A stretch of DNA of 64,000 bases from an uncultured Pelagibacteraceae bacterium (GTDB taxonomy: Bacteria; Pseudomonadota; Alphaproteobacteria; Pelagibacterales; Pelagibacteraceae), in the NCBI GenBank assembly GCA_902561075.1, contig CACEOC010000001.1, positions 62,001 through 126,000 of the forward strand, given 5' to 3'. The position numbers and the translations under genes are program-made. Position 1 is the first letter of the stretch; the number at the start of each line of letters is the position of its first letter. Positions 1 through 9,993 of the stretch are shown in pieces. The notes beneath the pieces are model-generated. The model was given only the letters and a program-made list of their open reading frames with translations. It was not told where the DNA came from and made no database searches.

Positions 1-2
1 CT

Positions 3-356
3 ATGTCTGGGGGTGAGAGACAATGCCTTGCAATTTCTCGTGCCATTTATTTCGGAGCTAAAGTACTAATTTTAGACGAACCAACCTCAGCATTAGGAGT
101 TCACCAGGCTTCAGTGGTTCTAAAATATATTGTTAAAGCAGCTGCCGATGGATTAGCAGTTATTTTAATCACACATAATGTTCATCATGCGTATCCTGTT
201 GGAAATAGTTTTACAGTTTTAAATAGAGGAAAAAGTTTAGGAACTTACGAAAAAAAAGACTTATCTAGAGAAAAATTATTAGGAATGATGGCAGGAGGTG
301 AAGAATTAGACAAATTAGAAATAGAATTAAAAGAGATGAATAGAATAAATAATTAG
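3..356 (+). CDS. ABC transporter ATP-binding protein, C-terminal fragment cut by window edge (sugar-type)
   Basis: LSGGERQ-like signature ([15 protein letters not shown]), Walker [13 protein letters not shown]-loop ITHNVHHA; 5' end outside window. Confidence 0.85.
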   Translation: MSGGERQCLAISRAIYFGAKVLILDEPTSALGVHQASVVLKYIVKAAADGLAVILITHNVHHAYPVGNSFTVLNRGKSLGTYEKKDLSREKLLGMMAGGEELDKLEIELKEMNRINN

Positions 357-1219
357 TGTCTCAATTTTTTCCTTTTATATTTGTTTTACTTTGGTCCTCA
401 GCCTTTATCACAACACTGCCGATAGTTTTAAATAGTGATCCTTTTTCAGCATTGGCATTTAGGTTTTTTTTTGTTGCAATTTGTTTTTTAATTTATTCAA
501 TTGTTAAAAAAATTAAAATTAAAGTTAATTTTAGGAATCTTTTCAATTCATTTTCAACAGGAATATTGTTTCATGGATTCTATTTAGGTGGAGTTTTTTA
601 TGCCATATTCGTTGGATTGCCTACGAGTATTGTTGCATTAATAGTTACATTGCAACCAATCTTAACAAACATTTTAGCAGGTTATTTCTTAAATGAAGAA
701 GTAAATATTTATCAGTGGATTGGAGTTATACTTGGATTTACAGGTGCTGTGATGGTTATAGGTTTTGATATAGGATCTACATTACCCGTAAAAGGGTTGA
801 CAGCTGGCGTGATTGCTTTAATAGCAATTACTACTTCAACTATTTGGCAAAAAAAAATAAGCAATGATATTCCTCTACCTGTAAATAATATGTACCAAGC
901 AATTGGTGCAGTGATTTTCCATTTAATAATAATTTTTTTTATATTTGAAGATGCTTTTATAATAATCAATTTAGAATTTTTATTAGCTATGAGTCATCAA
1001 GTATTTCTTGTATCACTAGGAGCTTTTTCAATTTTAATTTATTTAATTAAAAATAACTCAGCTAGTAAAACAGTTTCACTATTTTTTTTAATTCCAGCAG
1101 TCACGGCAACTATGGCTTGGATATTTTTAGGTGAGAATTTAAGTTTAGTCGATGTAATTGGTTTCATAATAACATCAATTGGAGTATTTATTTCTACAAG
1201 AAAACAAAAGGTCCATTGA
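356..1219 (+). CDS. EamA/DMT-family transporter (GTG start)
   Basis: 287 aa, about 10 hydrophobic segments, EamA-like repeat, P-I-L-x-x-x-L-A/G-x-x-x-L-x-E motifs. Confidence 0.85.
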   Translation: MSQFFPFIFVLLWSSAFITTLPIVLNSDPFSALAFRFFFVAICFLIYSIVKKIKIKVNFRNLFNSFSTGILFHGFYLGGVFYAIFVGLPTSIVALIVTLQPILTNILAGYFLNEEVNIYQWIGVILGFTGAVMVIGFDIGSTLPVKGLTAGVIALIAITTSTIWQKKISNDIPLPVNNMYQAIGAVIFHLIIIFFIFEDAFIIINLEFLLAMSHQVFLVSLGAFSILIYLIKNNSASKTVSLFFLIPAVTATMAWIFLGENLSLVDVIGFIITSIGVFISTRKQKVH

Positions 1220-1304
1220 ATATTACATATGAGATATGAGACAATTTAATTAGTAAAAAAGTGAAAAAAAATGTTAATTTTTAATTTAAATAAAAGGAGT
1301 TAAA

Positions 1305-1622
1305 ATGAAAGCATACGTAATGGGCAATTACACCGATAAAGCTTTTCAAGGCTTTATGAAAGATCCAACAAGTGACAGGAAGGCAGTTGTGGAACAGCTT
1401 GTAAAAGCTGTTGGTGGAAAGATACATAGTATGGACATTGTAAGAGGTCCATATGATTTTATAGTTGTAACTGAGGTAGATTCATTTGATGATCTTGCTG
1501 CAATTAAATTAGTTGTAGAAGCATCAGGCGCTGTGAAAAATATGACAATGCTAGAGTCTATAGATTTTACTAAAGCTACTACTAAAGCAAGTAAAATTGG
1601 TTACAAAGCACCAGGACAGTAA
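1305..1622 (+). CDS. GYD-domain / AsnC-ligand-binding-like small protein
   Basis: 105 aa, 'GGKIHSMDIVRGPYDFIVVTEVDS' GYD-type pattern; AAGGAG Shine-Dalgarno upstream. Confidence 0.7.
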   Translation: MKAYVMGNYTDKAFQGFMKDPTSDRKAVVEQLVKAVGGKIHSMDIVRGPYDFIVVTEVDSFDDLAAIKLVVEASGAVKNMTMLESIDFTKATTKASKIGYKAPGQ

Positions 1623-1626
1623 AGAT

Positions 1627-1995
1627 TTATTTTTTTTTGTCGTTGTCAACGACTAAGCAGATTTCTGATTTTGTCAGGAATCTGCGACCTGTTCCATTAT
1701 CTAATGAGAACATTCCACCAATTCCTTTAACAGCATCAATTGTAAGGTCTGTATGTTTCCATTTTTCATATTGGTCACCATTCATATAAAAAGGTACACC
1801 GCCAATTTCGCCTAATTTTACGTCATTATCTCCTAGGGGAAACTCACCTTCTTGAAAACACATAGGAGCACTTCCATCACAACATCCGCCTGATTGATGA
1901 AACATTAATTTTTCACCGTATTTTTCTTGAAGCTCAGATAATAAGCTTAATGCTGAATTCGTTGCTGATACTTTCATTTTTAAAGTACGGCCCAT
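1627..1995 (-). CDS. DUF779 family protein
   Basis: 'HQSGGCCDGSAPMCF' motif; sits directly downstream of an aldehyde dehydrogenase as in many proteobacteria. Confidence 0.85.
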   Translation of the reverse strand: MGRTLKMKVSATNSALSLLSELQEKYGEKLMFHQSGGCCDGSAPMCFQEGEFPLGDNDVKLGEIGGVPFYMNGDQYEKWKHTDLTIDAVKGIGGMFSLDNGTGRRFLTKSEICLVVDNDKKK

Positions 1996-2028
1996 GATTT
2001 AGAATCATGGGCCAGTATATATTATTGA

Positions 2029-3573
2029 TTAAAAGAAGCCTAACTTTTTCTCAGCGTAAGAAACATGTAAGTTCTTATTCTGTCTGTAATGATTAAGCAT
2101 CATTTTGTGAGTTTCTCTTCCAACTCCTGATTGTTTGTATCCACCAAATGGAGAGTGAGCCGGATAAGCATGATAGCAATTAGTCCATACTATTCCTGCT
2201 TGTATTGCTCTACCCATTCTGTGAGCTATATTTCCATTTCTAGTCCATACAGCTGCTCCTAAACCATAAAGAGTATCATTAGCAATTTTTAATGCCTCTG
2301 CTTCATCTTTAAATTTAATTACAGATACTACAGGTCCAAAAATCTCCTCTTGAGAGATTCTCATATCATTTTTAGCTTCAAATACAGTTGGTTGTATGTA
2401 GTTACCTTTTTCTAACCCACTATTTAACTTAGCTTCACTTCCACCTGTAAGAACTTTAGCGCCCTCTTTTTTACCAAGCTCTAGATAAGACTTAATCTTT
2501 TCCATTTGCTCGACTGACGCTTGAGCTCCAATCATGGTTTCCATTTTTAAAGGGTTGTCTTGAACAACTGCTTTAGTTCTTGCAATAGCTCTTTCCATGA
2601 ATTTATCATAGATTGACTCTTGTACCAAAGCTCTACTTGGACAAGTACATACTTCGCCCTGGTTTAGATTGAACATCACAAAACCTTCAATACATTTATC
2701 AAAGAAGTCGTCATCTTTATCCATAACGTCTTCAAAGAAAATATTAGGAGATTTTCCTCCTAACTCTAATGTGATTGGAATTATGTTTTGTGCAGCATAT
2801 TGCATAATCAATCTACCAGTTGTGGTTTCACCAGTAAATGCAACTTTTGCCACTCTTTTAGAAGATGCTAAAGGTTTACCTGCTTCCAAACCAAAACCAC
2901 TAACAATGTTAACAACTCCTGGAGGTAATAAATCTCCAATAAGCTCCATCATTATCATGATCGATGCTGGTGTTTGCTCAGCTGGTTTTAGAACTGAACA
3001 GTTTCCTGCTGCAAGGGCTGGTGCTAATTTCCAAGTTGCCATTAATAATGGAAAATTCCAAGGAACTATTTGACCAACTACTCCTAAAGGTTCATGAAAG
3101 TTGTATGAATATTGATTATTAGCAATTTCTGCAATTGAACCTTCTTCGGCTCTAATAACCCCAGCAAAATATCTCCAGTGATCAATTACCAAAGGTAAGT
3201 CTGCTGCCATACATTCTCTAATAGGTTTTCCGTTATCCAAACACTCTGCAACTGCCAATAAGTTAAGATTTTTTTCTAAGACATCAGCAATCTTGTATAA
3301 AATGTTTGACCTTGTGGTTATGTCTGTTTTTCCCCATTCTGGGAAAGCTGCGTGAGCCGCGTCTAGAGCAGCTTCAACGTCTTTTTCATTTGATCGTGCA
3401 ACTGAACAGATCTTCTCATTAGATATCGGGCTAACATTATCAAAATATTTACCAGATAAAGGTTCTACAAATTTACCATTAATGTAATTTCCATACTTAG
3501 CTTTAAATGGAAATTTGACCTTTAAATGAGAGGTATCTAGAACTGAAGACACTTTCATAGCTTCTGCACTCAT
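2029..3573 (-). CDS. NAD-dependent aldehyde dehydrogenase (ExaC/Adh-type); preferred start at 3573 (ORF track starts at 3726)
   Basis: '[21 protein letters not shown]', 'ELGGKSPNI', catalytic Cys in '[11 protein letters not shown]'; GGAGG 5 nt upstream of the ATG at 3573. Confidence 0.92.
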   Translation of the reverse strand: MSAEAMKVSSVLDTSHLKVKFPFKAKYGNYINGKFVEPLSGKYFDNVSPISNEKICSVARSNEKDVEAALDAAHAAFPEWGKTDITTRSNILYKIADVLEKNLNLLAVAECLDNGKPIRECMAADLPLVIDHWRYFAGVIRAEEGSIAEIANNQYSYNFHEPLGVVGQIVPWNFPLLMATWKLAPALAAGNCSVLKPAEQTPASIMIMMELIGDLLPPGVVNIVSGFGLEAGKPLASSKRVAKVAFTGETTTGRLIMQYAAQNIIPITLELGGKSPNIFFEDVMDKDDDFFDKCIEGFVMFNLNQGEVCTCPSRALVQESIYDKFMERAIARTKAVVQDNPLKMETMIGAQASVEQMEKIKSYLELGKKEGAKVLTGGSEAKLNSGLEKGNYIQPTVFEAKNDMRISQEEIFGPVVSVIKFKDEAEALKIANDTLYGLGAAVWTRNGNIAHRMGRAIQAGIVWTNCYHAYPAHSPFGGYKQSGVGRETHKMMLNHYRQNKNLHVSYAEKKLGFF

Positions 3574-3726
3574 TTTTCCTCCATTTTTTTTACGTTTTTT
3601 TTTTGGCTTTAAGATTTTTTTAGCTTTTTTTGATCTGGAAAATTTCTTAGTCGCTTTTTTTATTTTTTTTCTTTTAATAGTCGACTTTTTTGTTTTCCAT
3701 TTAATAGCTTTTTTCTTTTTAGCCAT
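3574..3726 (-). other. Lysine-rich in-frame N-terminal extension/leader of the aldehyde dehydrogenase ORF
   Basis: 51 codons, 26 Lys and 3 Arg, ATG at 3726, in frame with the downstream gene. Confidence 0.5.
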
Positions 3727-3861
3727 TTTATATAATTATAATTAAAGACCTTTTTTAATAGGTTGTAAATAAGACAAAAATGAAAACAACCTTGAATTGT
3801 GCTATTGAAGCTTGTTTTTATTGCTTGAATATCAGAAATTAAAATATGTTTATTTTTTTTT

Positions 3862-4776
3862 ATGAATAAAAATTATTTTAAAGAATTAAGAATACTAGAT
3901 GGTGGAATGGGTCAAGAGCTTCATGCAAAAGGACTTATATCTAAAGGAACTCTTTGGATGACTAGTGCTGTTTTAGATGAAAAATACCATAACCTTATAG
4001 TAGATACACATTTAGATTACATAAGTGCTGGTGCGGAGGTAATTACTACTGCAACATTCTCTAGCAGGCTTATAAGGATGGAGCAAAATAAAGTTGATCA
4101 CCTATTTGAGTTTGCAAATAAGAAAGCTTGTGAACTCGCTTTAAAGGCTAAGCAGATTTCAGAAAAAGAGATTTTTATTGCTGGGAGTATTCCTGCTCAA
4201 TTTGATACTTATAAAGAAGATACTAGAGAAAATAAAATTATTTATGATTCCTTTTCAAGACAAATAAATTGTATTATTGAGTTTGTCGATTTTATCTATT
4301 TGGATGTTATTTCAAGCGGTAGAGAAATTGCAATAGCCACAGAAATTATTGAAAAGTTTAATAAGCCAATTTTGGTTGGAATTCATTTATCAAAAAATGG
4401 TAAGTTACCTTCAGGTGAGAAAATTGAAGAAGTGATAAATAAATATAAAAGTTCCAGTTGGGCAGGTATTTTATCTTCGTGTGTTTCAATGGAAATTGCT
4501 GAAGCTTCAATCAATGAACTTAAAATACACGATCTACCATTTGGTTATAAGGTTAATTTATGGGGCAACGAAGAACCACTTCCTATCAGAAAAATAAATA
4601 TAGCAAAATTTAATGAGAATGCTGTTAACTTAAATACAATTATGGGAAAGAGAGAAATTGATAATGATATATATAAAAATTTGGGTCAAAAATTTATTGA
4701 TAATGGAGCTACAATATTAGGCGGGTGTTGTGAAACAAGTCCAAAACATACAAAAATTTTATCTAGTTTGAGGTAA
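3862..4776 (+). CDS. Homocysteine S-methyltransferase family protein
   Basis: 'LDGGMGQEL' start motif and C-terminal zinc-binding 'LGGCCETSPKH'. Confidence 0.88.
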   Translation: MNKNYFKELRILDGGMGQELHAKGLISKGTLWMTSAVLDEKYHNLIVDTHLDYISAGAEVITTATFSSRLIRMEQNKVDHLFEFANKKACELALKAKQISEKEIFIAGSIPAQFDTYKEDTRENKIIYDSFSRQINCIIEFVDFIYLDVISSGREIAIATEIIEKFNKPILVGIHLSKNGKLPSGEKIEEVINKYKSSSWAGILSSCVSMEIAEASINELKIHDLPFGYKVNLWGNEEPLPIRKINIAKFNENAVNLNTIMGKREIDNDIYKNLGQKFIDNGATILGGCCETSPKHTKILSSLR

Positions 4777-5656
4777 GGTTTTGTTTAATAGATTTTTTTA
4801 CAAAATAAAAACCAAGTATTACGGCAAAAAGTGCAATTAAAACTTTAAAAGTAATTACTTCTTTTAAGAATATGTAACCAAGTATAACACCAAAAATTGG
4901 GATTAAATACGCAACTTGCGAATGGAATACTAATCCGTTTTTTTTAAGTATATGAAATCTAATTAACCAGGCAATTCCTGTGGGAAATACTCCAAGATAA
5001 ATTAGAGAAATTGTTGAGTCTAATCTGGGTGTTAAATTCCAAGGCTGCTCATAATAAACCATGATTGGAAAAATTATTATTGATCCCCATATCAGGATTG
5101 AGCTGGTTAAATTTTCATTTTTTTTTGAACTTATTTTCAAGGTTAAAATTCCACCTATCACATAGAACGTAGAACCTACTAAGATCATAAGAGCATAAAA
5201 GAAATTGTCATTGTTAATAAGAATATTATCGGAAAATAAAATAACTATACCTGCAAAACCAACTATAACACCAATTACTTTTGTAAAATTTATTTTTTCT
5301 GTTTTAGTAAAAAAATGGGCAAGAACTGCTGAGCTCAATGGCGTTGTTGACATTAAAATTGCTGCTAAATTACTTTGAATTTTTTGAACTCCATAAGCAA
5401 TTAAAAAAAATGGTATAACTAAATTAACAAACCCAATGACTGCAAACCAATACCAATCCTTTGAGAAAGCTTCAATTTTAATATTCTTAAAAACGCACAT
5501 AACTACTATTAATACAGCTCCTAAAAATATTCTTAAAAAGGCAATAGTAAGTGGGCCAAAGGAATAGGTAGCTATTTTAATATTAAAAAAAGCAGATGCC
5601 CAAATAAGTGAAAGTATAGATAAAAGAATATAATCGATTGTTTTTGGCGAAGTCAT
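4763..5656 (-). CDS. EamA/DMT-family transporter
   Basis: 297 aa multi-pass membrane protein with EamA repeats. Confidence 0.88.
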   Translation of the reverse strand: MTSPKTIDYILLSILSLIWASAFFNIKIATYSFGPLTIAFLRIFLGAVLIVVMCVFKNIKIEAFSKDWYWFAVIGFVNLVIPFFLIAYGVQKIQSNLAAILMSTTPLSSAVLAHFFTKTEKINFTKVIGVIVGFAGIVILFSDNILINNDNFFYALMILVGSTFYVIGGILTLKISSKKNENLTSSILIWGSIIIFPIMVYYEQPWNLTPRLDSTISLIYLGVFPTGIAWLIRFHILKKNGLVFHSQVAYLIPIFGVILGYIFLKEVITFKVLIALFAVILGFYFVKKSIKQNLTSN

Positions 5657-6135
5657 TCTGTTATATCCATAATTTTTCCAGATGTAATTTTCTGCAAATC
5701 AAAAAAGCTAATTTTAAAAATTGCATTTGGATGGCCAGCGGCAGCATATAAATTTTTAAATCTATTTAAACTTTGATCAATTAATGTTTCCAAATTAATT
5801 TTAGAACCTATTGGAGATACGCCCCCGATAGTAAATCCTGTTATTTCCTTAACTTTGTCAGCATTAGCCATGCTTAAATCTTTTACATTTGACGATTTTT
5901 TTAGCTTATTTAATGAACAACGCTTATCTCCTGATACAAGGCACAGGAAAAATAAATCATTTTTTCTTAATATTAAACTCTTAACAATAGCACCCACTTC
6001 GCAATTTAATGCTTTTGCTGCTTCTTCAGCTGTTCTAGCAGTATTTTCTAAAATTCTAATATTTATATCTTTATTAAAATTATTTAGAGCAGCTTGGACT
6101 CTTTTGACTGGTTCATTATTTAATAAATCGCTCAT
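5653..6135 (-). CDS. YbaK/ProX-like aminoacyl-tRNA deacylase
   Basis: 'TAEEAAKALNCEVGAIVKSLILR', 'GGVSPIG', 'AAGHPNAIFKI'. Confidence 0.85.
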   Translation of the reverse strand: MSDLLNNEPVKRVQAALNNFNKDINIRILENTARTAEEAAKALNCEVGAIVKSLILRKNDLFFLCLVSGDKRCSLNKLKKSSNVKDLSMANADKVKEITGFTIGGVSPIGSKINLETLIDQSLNRFKNLYAAAGHPNAIFKISFFDLQKITSGKIMDITE

Positions 6136-6149
6136 TCAACTAATAATTG

Positions 6150-6210
6150 ATTGATAACATTTAATATTTAAGTTTTAATGGTATGCGATAAATGCATACT
6201 AGTTATCAAT
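6150..6210. promoter_or_regulatory. Nested inverted repeats in the glnA upstream region
   Basis: Outer arms ATTGATAAC (6150-6158) / GTTATCAAT (6202-6210); inner arms GTATGC (6181-6186) / GCATAC (6194-6199). Confidence 0.6.
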
Positions 6211-6270
6211 TTAATAGGCGATATTAATATACTTTTTTTTGTTATTAAGCCACTTTAATTAAGGAGAGTT

Positions 6271-7677
6271 ATGAGCGCAAAAAACATTCAAAAAACAATG
6301 AAAGACAAATCTATTGAGTATGTAGATTTAAGATTTACAGATCCAAGAGGAAAACTTCAACATGTAACTATGGACGCAAAGGTAGTTGATGATGAAATGC
6401 TTGAAGAGGGAATATTTTTTGACGGATCATCGATAGCTGGGTGGAAGGCAATAAATGAGTCTGATATGATTTTAAAGCCTGATTTATCAAGGCCAGTTGT
6501 TGACCCTTTTACATCTCATAACACTCTAAATTTATTTTGCGATGTTTTAGATGCTATCAAAAAAAATCCATATGAGAGAGATCCGAGAGGAACAGCAAAA
6601 AAAGCTGAGGAATATCTAAAGAAAAGTAATATAGGTGATAAAGCATTTTTTGGACCTGAACCAGAGTTTTTTGTATTCGATGATGTTAGATATAAAAATG
6701 ATATGAATGAAACAGGTTTTAAAATAGATAGTACTGAAGGTCCTTATAACACAGGTAAAGAATATGATAACGGTAACATGGGTCATAGACCTGGAGTCAA
6801 AGGAGGATATTTTCCAGTACCTCCAGTTGATAGTGCTCAAGATATGAGAAGTGAATATCTTAAAGCTATGAAGGATATGGGTATCAAAGTAGAGAAACAT
6901 CACCACGAAGTTGCACCAAGTCAACACGAGCTAGGAATGTATTTTGGGACGTTAGTAAATCAAGCAGATAACATCCAACTTTATAAATATGCTGTTCATA
7001 TGGTAACCCATTCTTTTGGGAAAACTGCTACTTTTATGCCAAAGCCTGTAAAAGGTGATAATGGATCTGGAATGCATGTTCATCAATCAATATGGAAAGG
7101 AAATACTCCGTTGTTTATGGGAAACAAATATGCTGGTTTATCTGACACGGCGTTATATTACATTGGAGGAATATTAAAACATGCTAGGGCTATAAATGCT
7201 TTTTCTAACGCAACAACTAACAGTTATAAAAGATTAATTCCAGGTTTTGAAGCACCAGTTCTATTAGCTTACTCTGCAAGAAATAGATCTGCTTCATGCA
7301 GAATTCCAATAACATTAAGTAAAAAAGCAGCAAGATGCGAAATTCGTTTTCCTGATGCATCTGGAAATCCATATTTAACATTTGCATCTATGTTAATGGC
7401 AGGACTTGATGGAATTAAAAACAAAATTGATCCAGGTAAATCTTTCGACAAAGATTTATATGCATTAAGCGAAAGTGAGGTTAAAAAAATTCCAACAGTT
7501 TGTGGCTCATTAAGAGAAGCAATGGAAAGTCTAGATAAAGATAGAAAGTTTTTAACTCAAGGAGGAGTTTTTACTGACGATCAAATTGATGCATACATCG
7601 ATCTTAAAATGGAAGAGGTTCATAATTTTGAACATACACCTCATCCAATTGAGTTTGATATGTATTATAGTTGTTGA
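6271..7677 (+). CDS. glnA: Type I glutamine synthetase
   Basis: 'FDGSSIAGWKAINESDM', 'NGSGMHVHQS', 'NATTNSYKRLIPG', 'APVLLAYSARNRSASCRIP'; AAGGAG upstream. Confidence 0.97.
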   Translation: MSAKNIQKTMKDKSIEYVDLRFTDPRGKLQHVTMDAKVVDDEMLEEGIFFDGSSIAGWKAINESDMILKPDLSRPVVDPFTSHNTLNLFCDVLDAIKKNPYERDPRGTAKKAEEYLKKSNIGDKAFFGPEPEFFVFDDVRYKNDMNETGFKIDSTEGPYNTGKEYDNGNMGHRPGVKGGYFPVPPVDSAQDMRSEYLKAMKDMGIKVEKHHHEVAPSQHELGMYFGTLVNQADNIQLYKYAVHMVTHSFGKTATFMPKPVKGDNGSGMHVHQSIWKGNTPLFMGNKYAGLSDTALYYIGGILKHARAINAFSNATTNSYKRLIPGFEAPVLLAYSARNRSASCRIPITLSKKAARCEIRFPDASGNPYLTFASMLMAGLDGIKNKIDPGKSFDKDLYALSESEVKKIPTVCGSLREAMESLDKDRKFLTQGGVFTDDQIDAYIDLKMEEVHNFEHTPHPIEFDMYYSC

Positions 7678-7682
7678 TTGTA

Positions 7683-8018
7683 TTAGACTTTAAAAGATTC
7701 TCCGCAACCGCATCTCTCGGTTTCATTTGGATTGTTAAATACAAATGATGATGAAAATTCATCTTTTTTATAATCCATTTCTGTACCTAAAAGATAAATT
7801 ATTGCGCTTGGATCAATAAAAACTTTTACTCCCTTGTCCTCAATTATCTCATCATTTGGGTTTATTTCCTTAGCATACTCTAAAACATACTCCATTCCAG
7901 CACATCCTCCAGATTTGACGCCAACCCTTACACCTATTGTCTTTTTTTCTGCATTTGAAATTATTTCTTTAATTCTGTTTGCTGCATTATCACTTAATTT
8001 AATTACTTGTTGACTCAT
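7683..8018 (-). CDS. sufA: HesB/IscA-type iron-sulfur assembly protein
   Basis: 'VKSGGCAGMEY' and C-terminal 'CGCGESF'. Confidence 0.92.
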   Translation of the reverse strand: MSQQVIKLSDNAANRIKEIISNAEKKTIGVRVGVKSGGCAGMEYVLEYAKEINPNDEIIEDKGVKVFIDPSAIIYLLGTEMDYKKDEFSSSFVFNNPNETERCGCGESFKV

Positions 8019-8311
8019 ATATTTAGCTCCAGTTTTGCAGCCTCAGACATCATAGATTTATTCCAAGGTGGGTCCCAAACTAAATCGAGATCAACTTTCT
8101 CTATACCATCAATTTGCATTACACTATCTTTGACTTCTTTTGGTAAACTTTCCGCAACAGGACAATTTGGAGTTGTTAAAGTCATTTTAATCTTAACATG
8201 GTCTTTGTTAATAACAACATCATATATTAGACCAAGTTCGTAAATATTCACTGGAATCTCTGGATCATATATTTTTTTAATTTCTTCAATTACTTTTTCT
8301 TTTAATTCCAT
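8015..8311 (-). CDS. sufT: SufT/MIP18 (DUF59) family protein
   Basis: 'IYDPEIPVNIYELGLIYDV', 'TTPNCPVAESLP'; inside suf cluster. Confidence 0.9.
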   Translation of the reverse strand: MELKEKVIEEIKKIYDPEIPVNIYELGLIYDVVINKDHVKIKMTLTTPNCPVAESLPKEVKDSVMQIDGIEKVDLDLVWDPPWNKSMMSEAAKLELNI

Positions 8312-8314
8312 AAA

Positions 8315-8776
8315 TTACTCTGTTGTTACCTCTTTTTGAAAATCCTCCAAAGCTGATGATAATGCGTGCCATGAAAGTGTAGCACACTTTACTCTCATAG
8401 GATAATTTTTTACTCCACCTAGACTCATTAATTTTGTTTTTTCGTCCTCTTCGAGCAATTTTGTATCTATATCATCCTTCTCTTTAATCATATCTAAAAA
8501 TTTTTCTATAATCTCTTTTGCATCTTTTTCACTTTTTCCTTTCATAAGATCTGTCATTATTGAGGCTGAAGCCATAGAAATCGCACAACCCTCACCCTCA
8601 AATGATATATCGTTAACTTTTTTATTTTCATCTAATTTTAAAAACAGATGTACTTTGTCACCACATAGGGGATTATGGCCCTTAGCGTCTTTATTAAAGT
8701 TATCAAACTTTCCCAAATTTCTAGGGTTTTTTCCATGATCCAATATGATTTCTTGGTACAATTCTTTTAAATTCAT
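8315..8776 (-). CDS. sufU: SufU/IscU-type iron-sulfur scaffold
   Basis: 'ILDHGKNPRNLG', 'NPLCGDKV', 'GEGCAISMASASIMT', 'RVKCATLSWHAL'. Confidence 0.92.
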   Translation of the reverse strand: MNLKELYQEIILDHGKNPRNLGKFDNFNKDAKGHNPLCGDKVHLFLKLDENKKVNDISFEGEGCAISMASASIMTDLMKGKSEKDAKEIIEKFLDMIKEKDDIDTKLLEEDEKTKLMSLGGVKNYPMRVKCATLSWHALSSALEDFQKEVTTE

Positions 8777-9993
8777 TATTTATTAAATATCTTTTTACAA
8801 TTATTTATCGATTCATTTAACTTATCAAGATCATCTTTAGAATTATAAACCCCTAAAGAAGCTCTTGCTGAAGCTGTTAAACCCAACTTGTCGTGTAAAA
8901 TTTGACAACAATGATGTCCAGCTCTAATTGCCACACCATCTTCATCCAATATTGTTGCAATATCATGTGGATGTATGCCGTCAATAGTGAAGGACAACAC
9001 CGCACCTTTTTTTCTCGGGTTACCAATTAACTTAACGGAATTATTTTTTCTTAATAATTCCTCTCCATAATTTAGCAAATCATTCTCATGTTTGACTAAA
9101 TTTTCAACACCAATTTTGTTTAGAAAATTTATTGACTCATTAAATGCAATTACTTGCGCAGTGGCCATTGTTCCAGCTTCAAATTTATTTGGTAGTTCGC
9201 CAAAAGAAATATCATCTTTTTTGACTTCATTTATCATTCCTCCCCCTCCTTGATAAGGAGGTAGATCATCTAACCATTTTTTTTTTGCATATAAAACTCC
9301 TAACCCCGTAGGTCCATACATTTTGTGACACGAAATAGCATAAAAATCACAATCTAAATCTTGCATATTCATTTTCATATGAGGAGCACTTTGACATCCA
9401 TCTACTAAAACTGGAATACCTTTTGAATGTGCTAACTCAGTTATTTCTTTAATTGGTAAGATGGCACCTGTTACATTTGATAAATGAGTTATAGCAATTA
9501 TCTTGGTTCTGTTAGTAATTTGCTTTTCTATATCCTCTAAAGAAATATCTCCATGTTCATCGATCTCTGCAAAATTTATTTTAATTCCTTTGTTTTTTCT
9601 TAAATAGTGCCATGGTACATAATTAGAATGATGCTCTAACTCTGTAAGAAGTATTTCGTCACCCTCTTTTAAATACTTTTGACCGAAAGTATTTGCTACT
9701 AAGTTTATTGCCTCTGTTGCACCTTTGGTAAATACAATTTCATTTTTATGTTTTGCATTTATATATTTTTGCACTGCAGATCTAGTATTTTCATATAAAT
9801 TTGTTGCAGCAACAGCTAAATAATGAACACTTCGTCCAACGTTTGAAAACTCTTTAGTATAAAAGTCATAAATTCTATCCACAACTACTAAAGGTTTTTG
9901 CGAGGAGTTGGCACTATCTAGGTAAACTAGATCATTATTTTGTACCTTGTTATTAAAAATAGGAAACTCTTTTTTTATATTTTCAATTTTCAT
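8776..9993 (-). CDS. sufS: SufS cysteine desulfurase
   Basis: 'YLDSANSSQKP', 'SCHKMYGPTGLGVLYAKK', 'RAGHHCCQ'. Confidence 0.96.
   Translation of the reverse strand: MKIENIKKEFPIFNNKVQNNDLVYLDSANSSQKPLVVVDRIYDFYTKEFSNVGRSVHYLAVAATNLYENTRSAVQKYINAKHKNEIVFTKGATEAINLVANTFGQKYLKEGDEILLTELEHHSNYVPWHYLRKNKGIKINFAEIDEHGDISLEDIEKQITNRTKIIAITHLSNVTGAILPIKEITELAHSKGIPVLVDGCQSAPHMKMNMQDLDCDFYAISCHKMYGPTGLGVLYAKKKWLDDLPPYQGGGGMINEVKKDDISFGELPNKFEAGTMATAQVIAFNESINFLNKIGVENLVKHENDLLNYGEELLRKNNSVKLIGNPRKKGAVLSFTIDGIHPHDIATILDEDGVAIRAGHHCCQILHDKLGLTASARASLGVYNSKDDLDKLNESINNCKKIFNK

Noticed and set aside
2669-3073. 134-aa + strand ORF antisense to aldehyde dehydrogenase
   Set aside because: Overlaps the conserved ALDH core; no start signal or recognisable domain.
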